Shown piece after piece: positions 1-7,271 of a stretch of 64,000 bases of DNA. The stretch spans positions 1 to 64,000 of the forward strand of contig NZ_JAJVHF010000015.1 in the NCBI RefSeq assembly GCF_022171985.1, read 5' to 3'. The number at the start of each line of letters is the position of its first letter. The stretch's first letter is position 1. The notes beneath the pieces are model-generated. The model saw only the letters and a list, made by a program, of their open reading frames with translations, was not told the origin of the DNA and did no database searches. The translations under genes were made by a program, and so were the position numbers. Source of the stretch: Huaxiibacter chinensis (GTDB lineage Bacteria > Pseudomonadota > Gammaproteobacteria > Enterobacterales > Enterobacteriaceae).

Positions 1-292
1 AGATAGCTTCAGCATCAACGAAGTCATTTTTGTTGCTTTTAACGAATGGGCGGACAAATTGCGGTGATATCAGCTTTGGAAAATGCCCTAACTCTGCCAG
101 CTTGCGTGCCATAAAGTGAGAACCGCCACAGGCTTCCATCGCGATGGTTGTTGCCGGGCATGTCGCCAGAAATTCGATTAGCTTTGGTCGGGTGAATTTT
201 TTACGGTAAACGGCCTTCCCACGATGATCCTGACAATGAATATGGAAAGAGTTCTTACCCAGATCGATACCAATAAGCGCAATGTTTTCCAT
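1..292 (-). CDS. IS110-family transposase, N-terminal part
   Basis: The start ATG is at 290-292 and the frame runs off the window start. The visible part begins MENIALIGIDLGKNSFHIHC, the RuvC-like DEDD domain with the first Asp in IGIDLGK, the Glu in AMEACGG and Asp residues in the NKNDFVDAEAI region. It differs from the complete 334-residue copy at a few residues. IS110 enzymes are DEDD site-specific transposases; members of the IS4321/IS5075 type target Tn21-family inverted repeats, which fits this position. Confidence 0.85.
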   Translation of the reverse strand, partial: MENIALIGIDLGKNSFHIHCQDHRGKAVYRKKFTRPKLIEFLATCPATTIAMEACGGSHFMARKLAELGHFPKLISPQFVRPFVKSNKNDFVDAEAI

Positions 293-358
293 GATGGTTC
301 TCCGAATGAAAGCCTGTCCTCAGCATAGTACTGGGAAGGAGGGAGTGACCATCTCATT
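1..358 (-). mobile_element. IS110/IS1111-type insertion sequence, left copy (cut by window start)
   Basis: The 5' part of an IS closely related to the complete copy at 4705-6030, in the opposite orientation. It ends at about 358, where the sequence AAATAAAGCACGCTAAG (359-375) of a Tn21-type inverted repeat begins, so the IS sits inside that repeat. The sub-terminal repeat GGGAGTGACCAT lies at 341-352. Several base differences from the right copy argue against a very recent duplication. Confidence 0.85.
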
Positions 359-375
359 AAATAAAGCACGCTAAG
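359..375. repeat. Inner half of a Tn21-type 38 bp inverted repeat (left end)
   Basis: AAATAAAGCACGCTAAG matches the inner part of the Tn21/Tn501-type terminal repeat. It directly abuts the IS end and is followed inward by the tnpA C-terminal codons, the normal arrangement for a Tn3-family end. The outer half must lie beyond the window start, on the far side of the IS. Confidence 0.8.
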
Positions 376-500
376 CCGGTGGCAGCGGTCGCAATGGCCT
401 GAACTTCCCCGCACCGACCTTGGCACTGCTGCGCCATAGGTAATCGCCGGTCAGGTTGATATGCTCCCACCCCAGCGGGGACAGATAGGGCGAATGATTG
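371..500 (-). pseudogene. tnpA: Tn3-family transposase (tnpA) C-terminal remnant
   Basis: Translating the minus strand here gives [16 protein letters not shown], then [22 protein letters not shown] and a stop at 371-373. [15 protein letters not shown] is the highly conserved C-terminal signature of Tn3-family transposases. Only about 43 codons remain. Upstream the sequence switches, near 495-505, into the cytochrome gene in a different frame, so a deletion removed the rest of tnpA. The fragment cannot be functional, but it confirms that the flanking repeat belongs to a Tn3-family element. Confidence 0.8.
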
Positions 501-884
501 GATCACCGCCTTGCCGTCGCTGCTCGCAGCAGCCAGCTTCATGGCCAGCGCCGCCTCGTGAGTCTGCGCGTCAAAGTTTCTGAACTTGGTCGCATCAGCG
601 CCGAGGTAAGCAAGGATGCGCATTTTTTCAGTAAGCGGTGGCTCGGGGTGTGCAGCAACTTTTGGGGCGAGCTGAACGACCTGAACCCATTCCTCCTGCG
701 AAATCGCACCGGTAATAGCCTGCATGTTGCGCCCGAGTTCCTGCATGATCTTGCGTAGCGCCAGTGGCTCAACCTGGGTAGCGTCACCAGCCCAAGCTGG
801 CAACTGAAAACCCCATAAAAGCAGGCAGGCCGTAACGGTCAGGGTGATAGTTCCAAATGCGTGGCTGTGTTTGCGGTGGGTCAT
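496..884 (-). pseudogene. Cytochrome c'/c556-like protein, 3'-truncated
   Basis: The start at 882-884 is preceded by AGGAG. The product begins MTHRKHSHAFGTITLTVTAC, a signal peptide ending near LPAWAG. A helical domain follows with the pattern of the cytochrome c'/c556 family (LRKIMQELGRNMQAITGAI). The C-terminal CXXCH haem-binding motif expected of the family is absent: the reading frame runs out of the gene near 500 into the tnpA remnant and stays open, out of frame with tnpA, to 357. The gene is therefore probably inactive. It is the last gene of the tetR-hlyD-ftsX-ABC operon, 28 bp after the ATPase gene. Confidence 0.6.
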
Positions 885-912
885 GAAATTCTCCTGTAAT
901 TCAATCGTTCTC

Positions 913-1623
913 TCATTCGAACTCCCGCCCTTCGCCAGCTTCCTCATGGGTCACGCCGTCGCGGATGTGGTAGATGCGCTTGAATGTGGGGATGATCTTT
1001 TCGTCATGGGTGACGACGATGATGGCGGTCTCGAACTTCCGGGCCATGTCGTTGAGGATGCGGATTACAGCCATGGCGCGCTCGGAATCCAGCGGCGCAG
1101 TGGGTTCATCAGCCAGGATCACCGGCGGACGATTGACCAGTCCGCGCGCGATGGCGACCCGTTGCTGCTCGCCACCGGAGAGTTGCGAGGGCATTGCGCG
1201 AGCTCGGTGTTGCACATCAAGCGCTGTGAGCAATTCCAGTGCCTTCGCGCGCGACTCTCCATTCGCGACGCCTGCAAGCATCGGCAGCAGCGCCACGTTG
1301 TCGGTGACATCGAGAAACGGAATCAGGTACGGCGCCTGGAAAACGAAACCGATCTTGTCACGCCGTAAGGCGCGCAGGTCGCGGACTTTCCAGCCATCGG
1401 CGTAGATCACTTCATCGCCCAGCGTCATGCGACCGGCGGTCGGTTCGATCACCGCACCCAGACACTTGAGCAGCGTGCTCTTGCCGGACCCGGAAGGGCC
1501 GATCAGTCCCACCACTTCACCAGGCGCAACATGCATATTCACGTCTCTCAAGGCAAAGACAGCGGTGTCACCATCGCCATACCGCTTGCTTAAACTTTCG
1601 ATGTGTATCCCTTTGCCACTCAT
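913..1623 (-). CDS. ABC transporter ATP-binding protein (MacB/LolD/DevA type)
   Basis: A cytoplasmic ATPase that would power the permease encoded just upstream. Visible motifs are Walker A GPSGSGKST, signature LSGGEQQRVAIARG and Walker B VILADEP followed by TAPLDSERA. The length of about 236 residues is usual for the family. The start at 1621-1623 is chosen because GGAGG precedes it at good spacing; an ATG 12 bases earlier is possible. The start lies one base after the permease stop, so translation is coupled. With the HlyD and FtsX neighbours this resembles tripartite exporters of the DevBCA/MacAB kind. The substrate is unknown. Confidence 0.9.
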   Translation of the reverse strand: MSGKGIHIESLSKRYGDGDTAVFALRDVNMHVAPGEVVGLIGPSGSGKSTLLKCLGAVIEPTAGRMTLGDEVIYADGWKVRDLRALRRDKIGFVFQAPYLIPFLDVTDNVALLPMLAGVANGESRAKALELLTALDVQHRARAMPSQLSGGEQQRVAIARGLVNRPPVILADEPTAPLDSERAMAVIRILNDMARKFETAIIVVTHDEKIIPTFKRIYHIRDGVTHEEAGEGREFE

Positions 1624-1624
1624 C

Positions 1625-2830
1625 TCAACCTCCAATGGCTTCGGCCGGATCGACCTTGAGTGCTATGCGAATGGCGACGAGGCTAGCTAGAACGCAGATC
1701 ACGAGCGCGGCAAAAAAACCGGCGACAGAATCCATTGGCGTGAGCAGGACATATTTTGGAAAAGCCGGTGCTGAAAAGGTGGCTGTGATCTTGCCGACCA
1801 CGAAGCCAATCACGCCCAGGGCGAGCGCCTGCTGCATGATCATCGCGGCGATGGTTCGGTTGCGTGTGCCGATGAGCTTCAACACCGCGATCTCACGGAT
1901 TTTGTCCATCGTCAGCGAATAGATGATGAAGGCAACGATGGCCGCGCTAACGATGGCCAGAATCACAAGGAACATGCCGATCTGCTTGGCCGAGGTGGCG
2001 ATCAGCTTGCCGACGAGGATGTCTTCCATCTGTGCCCGGGTGTAGACCGTCAAACGCTTCCAGCGCTGGATGGATTCGGCAACCTCGTCCGGCGCATGAC
2101 CAGGTTTCAGAGTGACCAGCACGGCATTGACGAACGCGTTGCTGCTCTGTGAAGCAATCACGGCATCCAGCAAACCTGGATCACCGGGTCGATTGAAGAC
2201 CGGGTTGGCTTCGGTGCGACGCCGGCTTTGCCAGATGGCATCGTTGTCCTTGAGGAACTGGGCCTCCTGGGCATCTTTGAGCGGAATGAATACCATCGGG
2301 TCGCCGCTGGACGACACCATGCGCCGTGTCAGCCCCACGACGGTGTAATGATTGCGGCGAATGGCAAGACGATCTCCCAGTTTGAAGCCGGTGGCGATGT
2401 CGGCCACAGCCTCGTAGTGACCGCGCGTGATCTGGCGTCCAGCGACGAGATAAGGAGGCCATCCGGGTGTAGCCCCCAACGCACCGGGCGCGATGCCGAC
2501 CACCATGGTGCGTACATCACTCTCGCCCTTGCGTACCTGCATGGTCAGGTAGGTCGCGTTCGCTGCCTGTGAGACTCCCGGCATGGCGAGAATGGCGCGA
2601 TACACGTCATCGTTGAGGCTGGACGACTCCGCATAAGGACCCAGAGTATCCTTTTGCACCACCCAAAGGTCAGCGCCACTGTTGTCGAGCAACGCCTTGC
2701 CGTCGTCCACCATGCCTCGGTACACCCCAGCCATGACTAGGGTGACGCCGATCAGCAGACCCAGACCGATGCCGGTGAAGACGAATTTCCCCCAGGCATG
2801 GAGAATGTCGCGGCCGGCCAGGCTGATCAT
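1625..2830 (-). CDS. FtsX/MacB-like ABC transporter permease
   Basis: An integral membrane protein of 401 residues with one N-terminal membrane segment (FVFTGIGLGLLIGVTLVMAG), a long periplasmic domain (about 45-275) and three C-terminal membrane segments, the DevC/MacB/FtsX topology. The start ATG overlaps the hlyD stop (ATGA, 2827-2830). It should pair with the ATPase downstream and the periplasmic adaptor upstream to export an unidentified substrate. Confidence 0.88.
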   Translation of the reverse strand: MISLAGRDILHAWGKFVFTGIGLGLLIGVTLVMAGVYRGMVDDGKALLDNSGADLWVVQKDTLGPYAESSSLNDDVYRAILAMPGVSQAANATYLTMQVRKGESDVRTMVVGIAPGALGATPGWPPYLVAGRQITRGHYEAVADIATGFKLGDRLAIRRNHYTVVGLTRRMVSSSGDPMVFIPLKDAQEAQFLKDNDAIWQSRRRTEANPVFNRPGDPGLLDAVIASQSSNAFVNAVLVTLKPGHAPDEVAESIQRWKRLTVYTRAQMEDILVGKLIATSAKQIGMFLVILAIVSAAIVAFIIYSLTMDKIREIAVLKLIGTRNRTIAAMIMQQALALGVIGFVVGKITATFSAPAFPKYVLLTPMDSVAGFFAALVICVLASLVAIRIALKVDPAEAIGG

Positions 2831-3978
2831 CGTGAAACTCCCGGGATATGCTCGACCACATGGATGCGGCTGCGCGCCGTCAGTGCCTTTTCGCTATAGG
2901 TCACAACCTGGTCCCCATTCTTGAGCCCTTCGCGCACCTGCACGTAACCATTGAGGTCGGAAGTGCCGAGCTTGACCGGGGAGAAATGCAGATCACCATC
3001 CACGATTTGCCAGACACCAACTTTATCGCCTTCACGCTGGACGGCAGCGTTGGGGATCAGTGGAGCGGCCGGGAGCGCCGGCAAGTCAACCGTGACTTCG
3101 GCCAGTTCACCCACTGGTGGCAAAGGTTCTGGTTTGTTATCGAATGTCACCTTGGCAAGCGTTTCCTCGGTTACCGCGTCGGCCTTGGGTTCCACCCGCA
3201 GCACGCGACCTTTCAAGGTCTGGCCACCACGCGAACGCAGGACGATATGAGCCGGCAGCCCCCCAGCCAGCCCCGATGCGCTGATCTGGTCGAAGCGCAC
3301 ATTGATCCACAAACTCTTGGGGTCGATCACTTCCACCACGGCCTGGCCCGCGACGATGGTCGTGCCGGGATCGGCATCGCGCACGGCGACTACACCGTCG
3401 ACCGGCGCGATCAGGCGCAGATTGCTCCGCTGCGCGACGAGTGCTTCGCGGTCGGAGCGTGCCCGGGCAATATCTTCCCGAGCGGCGGATAGGGCGGCAT
3501 CGGCGATCTGCAGTTCCTGCCGCTTGGTGGTGACGATTTCCTCGCTGGTCGAGCGCACCGCAAACAATTGCTCATAGCGGCGCGCCTGGGTTTGCGCGTA
3601 GGCTTGCCGGGCTTCTGCCTCGCGCAAAGCCGCTTCCGCCCGCTTGAATACAGACTCCTGTGAGCGCACCCGATCATCAAGGTCGACCGGCTCCATCTCG
3701 CCGAGCACCTGTCCGGCCTTGACCTGGCCGCCTACATGCACCTCCAGGCGTTTGACGCGCCCGGCAAACGTCGGCCCGATCTTGTAGGTGTAGCGCGCCT
3801 CCACCGTGCCGATGCCGAACAGCGCCGGTGTGATAGCCCGTGATTCCACGCTTGCCACCGTCACAGCGACCGGGGCGAGCGGCCCTGATCGCAGACCGAC
3901 ATAAATAAAAAGCACCAGCAAAGGAATGATGACGGCAAGCAGTGCCAGGGTGCGGCCTTGCAAGGGTAACTTTTTCAT
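2827..3978 (-). CDS. HlyD/RND-type periplasmic adaptor subunit
   Basis: A 383-residue membrane-fusion protein with an N-terminal anchor (LALLAVIIPLLVLFIYVGL), a lipoyl/barrel-sandwich domain (AGRVKRLEVHVGGQVKAGQVL), a coiled-coil hairpin of about 90 residues rich in Ala, Glu and Arg, the second lipoyl half (RLIAPVDGVVAVRDADPGT) and a C-terminal beta-barrel. It would link the inner-membrane ABC pair to an outer-membrane channel, which is not encoded here. The start overlaps the tetR stop (ATGA). Confidence 0.9.
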   Translation of the reverse strand: MKKLPLQGRTLALLAVIIPLLVLFIYVGLRSGPLAPVAVTVASVESRAITPALFGIGTVEARYTYKIGPTFAGRVKRLEVHVGGQVKAGQVLGEMEPVDLDDRVRSQESVFKRAEAALREAEARQAYAQTQARRYEQLFAVRSTSEEIVTTKRQELQIADAALSAAREDIARARSDREALVAQRSNLRLIAPVDGVVAVRDADPGTTIVAGQAVVEVIDPKSLWINVRFDQISASGLAGGLPAHIVLRSRGGQTLKGRVLRVEPKADAVTEETLAKVTFDNKPEPLPPVGELAEVTVDLPALPAAPLIPNAAVQREGDKVGVWQIVDGDLHFSPVKLGTSDLNGYVQVREGLKNGDQVVTYSEKALTARSRIHVVEHIPGVSR

Positions 3979-4583
3979 TGCGCACTCCTTATGCCACGCC
4001 GATAAATTGCAAAGACGCGCGGCGCATCGCGGTGCATACGTCCCACATCACCCGCTAACAGCGATTGCATGACCAAGCCCTGGATCGTGCCAATGAACAG
4101 CGTTGCCGCCGCCTCGTTGTCAAGCGAGGGAGACAACTCGCCGCTGGCCTTGCCTTTCTCGATGAGACGATGCAAACGTTCGCCGTAGCGCTGAATCAAG
4201 GTTTGCACCATGCGCTTGGCCGGTGTCGATTCGGCACGCTGAAGCTCACCAAACATCATTCTTGGCACGCCTGGGTGCTCAGCTACGAATTCGATATGAC
4301 TCATGAACATCGCCTCCATGGCTGCCAAGGGCGACTCGATTCCTTGTGCGGATCGATCGATTCTGGCTAATAGGCGCTCTGCTACCCACTCCATGACCGC
4401 CTGCCAAATGGCTTCCTTGTTCGGGAAGTGCCGAAACAGCGCACCCTGGGTCAAGTTCATGTGTTTAGCGATAGCCGCAGTGGTTATCTCGCTTGGGTTT
4501 TGCGAACCGGCAAGCGCCACGACGGACTCGACAGTTACGGCACGACGTTCATCGGCCGGCAGATGCTTTGGATGGGTGTCCAC
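3975..4583 (-). CDS. TetR-family transcriptional regulator
   Basis: The N-terminal helix-turn-helix (EITTAAIAKHMNLTQGALFRHFPNKEAIW) is the classic TetR DNA-binding domain; the C-terminal ligand domain is helical. It is the first gene of a tightly overlapping operon with hlyD, ftsX and the ATPase, so it probably represses its own operon through the palindrome at 4593-4624. There are two in-frame GTG starts, 4587-4589 and 4581-4583. The second is preferred because AGGAG then lies about 6 bases upstream rather than abutting the start. Confidence 0.88.
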   Translation of the reverse strand: MDTHPKHLPADERRAVTVESVVALAGSQNPSEITTAAIAKHMNLTQGALFRHFPNKEAIWQAVMEWVAERLLARIDRSAQGIESPLAAMEAMFMSHIEFVAEHPGVPRMMFGELQRAESTPAKRMVQTLIQRYGERLHRLIEKGKASGELSPSLDNEAAATLFIGTIQGLVMQSLLAGDVGRMHRDAPRVFAIYRRGIRSAQ

Positions 4584-4592
4584 GAGCACTCC

Positions 4593-4624
4593 TGGTAAGA
4601 TAGTAATTGATTACTATCTTACCA
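4593..4624. promoter_or_regulatory. Palindromic operator for the tetR export operon
   Basis: TGGTAAGATAGTAAT, a 2 bp spacer, then ATTACTATCTTACCA: two perfect 15 bp arms immediately upstream of the tetR start and overlapping its ribosome-binding region. TetR-family operators are typically palindromes at the regulator's own promoter, so autoregulation is inferred. Confidence 0.75.
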
Positions 4625-4687
4625 CAAGAGGCAACTCAAACAAGAGAAAACCCGACGTACTCGTCAATATCTAGAGTCTGCAATGGG

Positions 4688-4704
4688 CTTAACGTGCTTT
4701 ATTT
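4688..4704. repeat. Inner half of a Tn21-type inverted repeat (right end)
   Basis: CTTAACGTGCTTTATTT is the inverted counterpart of 359-375, with one base different. It is separated from its outer half (6031-6052) by the complete IS. Confidence 0.8.
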
Positions 4705-6030
4705 AATGAGATGGTCACTCCCTCCTTCCCGGTACTATGCTGAGGACAGGCTTTCATTCGGAGAACTATCATGGAAAACATTGCGCTCATTGGTATCGAT
4801 CTGGGTAAAAACTCTTTCCATATTCATTGCCAGGATCGTCGCGGGAAGGCTGTTTACCGTAAAAAATTTACCCGGCCAAAGTTGATCGAATTTTTGGCGA
4901 CATGCCCCGCTACAACCATCGCAATGGAAGCCTGTGGCGGTTCTCACTTTATGGCACGCAAGTTGGAAGAGTTGGGGCATTCCCCAAAGCTGATATCACC
5001 ACAATTTGTCCGCCCGTTCGTTAAAAGCAATAAAAACGACTTTGTCGACGCCGAAGCTATTTGTGAAGCTGCATCGCGTCCGTCTATGCGTTTTGTGCAG
5101 CCCAGAACGGAATCTCAGCAGGCAATGCGGGCTCTGCATCGTGTCCGTGAATCCCTGGTTCAGGATAAGGTAAAAACAACCAATCAAATGCATGCTTTTC
5201 TGCTGGAATTTGGCATTAGCGTTCCCCGAGGAGCTGCCGTTATTAGCCGACTGAGTACCCTTCTTGAGGATAATAGTTTGCCTCTTTACCTCAGCCAGTT
5301 ATTGCTGAAATTACAACAGCATTATCACTATCTTGTTGAGCAGATTAAAGATTTGGAATCCCAGTTGAAACGAAAGTTGGACGAAGATGAGGTTGGACAG
5401 CGCTTGCTGAGCATTCCCTGCGTCGGAACACTGACAGCGAGTACTATTTCAACTGAGATTGGCGACGGGAAGCAGTACGCCAGCAGCCGTGACTTTGCGG
5501 CGGCAACAGGGCTTGTACCTCGGCAGTACAGCACGGGAGGTAGGACGACATTGCTGGGAATTAGTAAGCGAGGTAATAAAAAGATCCGAACTTTGTTGGT
5601 TCAATGTGCCAGGGTATTCATACAAAAACTGGAACACCAGTCTGGCAAATTGGCCGATTGGGTCAGGGATTTACTGTGCCGGAAAAGCAACTTTGTCGTC
5701 ACTTGTGCTCTGGCAAACAAGCTGGCCAGAATAGCCTGGGCCCTAACGGCACGACAGCAAACTTATGTAGCATAACGGCAGAAATACACCGGTTTAAAGA
5801 ATTACTGATCTGGTTTTGCGAATACTGATATTGATGATACTAACGGCCCACCGGCCTGTTGAGGAACCTGTAAAACGGAAAGGCTCATTGAAGCCGTATA
5901 TTTTCTGGAGGTTCATCAGGCGCGGAACTCATCAAGGCGCGGGAATAAAATCCCATTCAGACGCCGGATAGATTCAAGCAAGCCAACTTGTCGTCAAAAT
6001 CGGTGTTGCAAAAACGGGAGTGACCATAGA
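4705..6030 (+). mobile_element. Complete IS110/IS1111-type insertion sequence inserted in a Tn21-type IR
   Basis: About 1.33 kb. Sub-terminal inverted repeats ATGGTCACTCCC (4711-4722) and GGGAGTGACCAT (6016-6027) lie slightly inside the ends, as in the IS1111 group. One transposase gene is present and no target duplication is evident. The two flanks rejoin to a Tn21-type 38 bp repeat. Specific insertion into Tn21-family repeats is the known habit of IS4321/IS5075-like elements; the exact IS name cannot be given without a database. Confidence 0.88.
4771..5775 (+). CDS. IS110-family DEDD transposase
   Basis: Full length, 334 residues. The N-terminal RuvC-like DEDD domain has IGIDLGK, AMEACGGSH and NKNDFVDAEAI. 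The C-terminal transposase_20 domain has LLSIPCVGTLTASTISTEIG and ATGLVPRQYSTGGR, including the conserved serine region of the family. GGAG lies upstream of the ATG. It catalyses site-specific transposition into Tn21-type repeats. Confidence 0.93.
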   Translation: MENIALIGIDLGKNSFHIHCQDRRGKAVYRKKFTRPKLIEFLATCPATTIAMEACGGSHFMARKLEELGHSPKLISPQFVRPFVKSNKNDFVDAEAICEAASRPSMRFVQPRTESQQAMRALHRVRESLVQDKVKTTNQMHAFLLEFGISVPRGAAVISRLSTLLEDNSLPLYLSQLLLKLQQHYHYLVEQIKDLESQLKRKLDEDEVGQRLLSIPCVGTLTASTISTEIGDGKQYASSRDFAAATGLVPRQYSTGGRTTLLGISKRGNKKIRTLLVQCARVFIQKLEHQSGKLADWVRDLLCRKSNFVVTCALANKLARIAWALTARQQTYVA

Positions 6031-6052
6031 TTCCGTTTTCTGAGACGACCCC
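6031..6052. repeat. Outer half of the Tn21-type inverted repeat (transposon right end)
   Basis: After the leading TT, CCGTTTTCTGAGACGACCCC is the reverse complement of the outer part of the Tn21/Tn501 repeat (GGGGTCGTCTCAGAAAACGG). Position 6052 is therefore the boundary of the transposon; the next five bases (6053-6057) would be one copy of its target duplication. The partner copy lies outside the window. Confidence 0.85.
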
Positions 6053-6481
6053 ATCTACGTCAGGTTTCCGCTTTGGTTCGCTGGTGGCCGTCTCAGCTTG
6101 TTTTAGGGTGGAACGTGGATAGGCCAGGTTATATGCTGCGCCTGTGGTCATTTGCTCGATGACCGCAGGTGCATAACCTTCTGCTTCCAGCTTACGATAT
6201 GCAGCCCGGTAGTCTCTTTGGGTTTTCAGCGGGTATATCTTTCCGCCTTTACCATCGAAAGCGATAAACCAGAAATCGTCCGTGCCAGTTTCCAGATTTC
6301 TGCAACGTTTCAGATGCCATCCGCCTTCTCTCGCCCAGATGGTACGGTTATTTCTGGCATTCGTTTTGTCATAACCGTTCTCGTCAAGCCAGCTATCAAA
6401 GCTGGTCAGCCCCAGATCCTGAACCTCCAGAGAAGGCACTCGAATGACCTGCAAGGTATGGCGGGGTCTTGGCTCTCTCAT
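6053..6481 (-). pseudogene. Hypothetical protein, 3' end replaced by transposon
   Basis: The start at 6479-6481 is preceded by AGGAAGAG. About 143 native residues are readable (starting MREPRPRHTLQVIRVPSLEV, with a DLGLTSFDSWLDENGYDKTN stretch) before the frame enters the transposon inverted repeat (DGVVSENG) and stops inside the IS at 5957. No family is recognised. The composition (Trp/Tyr-rich middle, GTDDFWFIAFDGKGGKIYPL) looks like a soluble globular protein. The native C-terminus presumably lies on the other side of the transposon. Confidence 0.6.
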
Positions 6482-6493
6482 CTTGATCTCTTC

Positions 6494-6904
6494 CTAGCGC
6501 TGGTCTGGGAAATACGGATATTGCGGGCCATATTCATAGTCATGCGGGCCTGGCTCAACTTCCCAGAATGGACGGCCGCTAATTGTCTTTGGACCGCGCT
6601 CGTTTACGATGTCTTCTACATCCTGAATATTAAATGGCATCGTTGCCAGTAACAGCTGATCTTCGGGTGTCAGCGTCACAGTTGCACCGTCGATACGGCT
6701 GTAAAGGTCGGCAAACTGTTTACCTGCACCGTGCAACCGGTGCTCCGCTACACTTCTGATTGCGTGTAAGTCCAGCTCCGCCGCTTCCATGCGATCCACG
6801 TATAGTTTCATTTCTTTACGCAAAGCGCTCAGCTCACGGGCTTTAATAAACCCGCAGGCGTACCCACCCAGGGCGATAACTGCAATGATTGCTAAAATTG
6901 CCAT
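6494..6904 (-). CDS. Hypothetical membrane-anchored protein
   Basis: 136 residues with one N-terminal hydrophobic segment (MAILAIIAVIALGGYACGFI), a short coiled-coil stretch (about 20-60) and a Pro/Tyr-rich tail (PHDYEYGPQYPYFPDQ). It lies 12 bp upstream of the disrupted gene and is probably co-transcribed with it. No family recognised. Confidence 0.6.
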   Translation of the reverse strand: MAILAIIAVIALGGYACGFIKARELSALRKEMKLYVDRMEAAELDLHAIRSVAEHRLHGAGKQFADLYSRIDGATVTLTPEDQLLLATMPFNIQDVEDIVNERGPKTISGRPFWEVEPGPHDYEYGPQYPYFPDQR

Positions 6905-7004
6905 TTTTTTCTCTCACGTGATTGCGGCCGTTACTCTAGTCTTAATGTGAAGTCTGGGAATTCGCTGGATGTTAAGTACGTTTTCATCCCCAGACTGACA
7001 GATG

Positions 7005-7211
7005 CTAAGGCGCGATCCCAACACTCCATTTGTAAGTATCAGGCCCATCTTCTCCGCTGGTGGCATCTGCTACAATCTGTGCATAACGTTCTCCAGCAAG
7101 TTCTCTTACCATCTGATCCACGACCCATTGCAGATGATGCATTTCATCGGTTCCGCCGTAACGACAAGCCAACTCAATAGCCCGCTCTATTCTTTTTTGT
7201 TCTTCAGTCAT
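7005..7211 (-). CDS. Small hypothetical protein
   Basis: 68 residues beginning MTEEQKRIERAIELACRYGG and ending at SVGIAP; soluble and mixed-charge. The start ATG (7209-7211) follows GAGGATTCAGT. No function can be assigned. The closely packed same-strand arrangement and sensible composition make it likely to be real. Confidence 0.5.
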   Translation of the reverse strand: MTEEQKRIERAIELACRYGGTDEMHHLQWVVDQMVRELAGERYAQIVADATSGEDGPDTYKWSVGIAP

Positions 7212-7271
7212 ACTGAATCCTCACGCTTACATCAGCTATTCTGAAAACATGCACACTATAAATTGCGGCTG

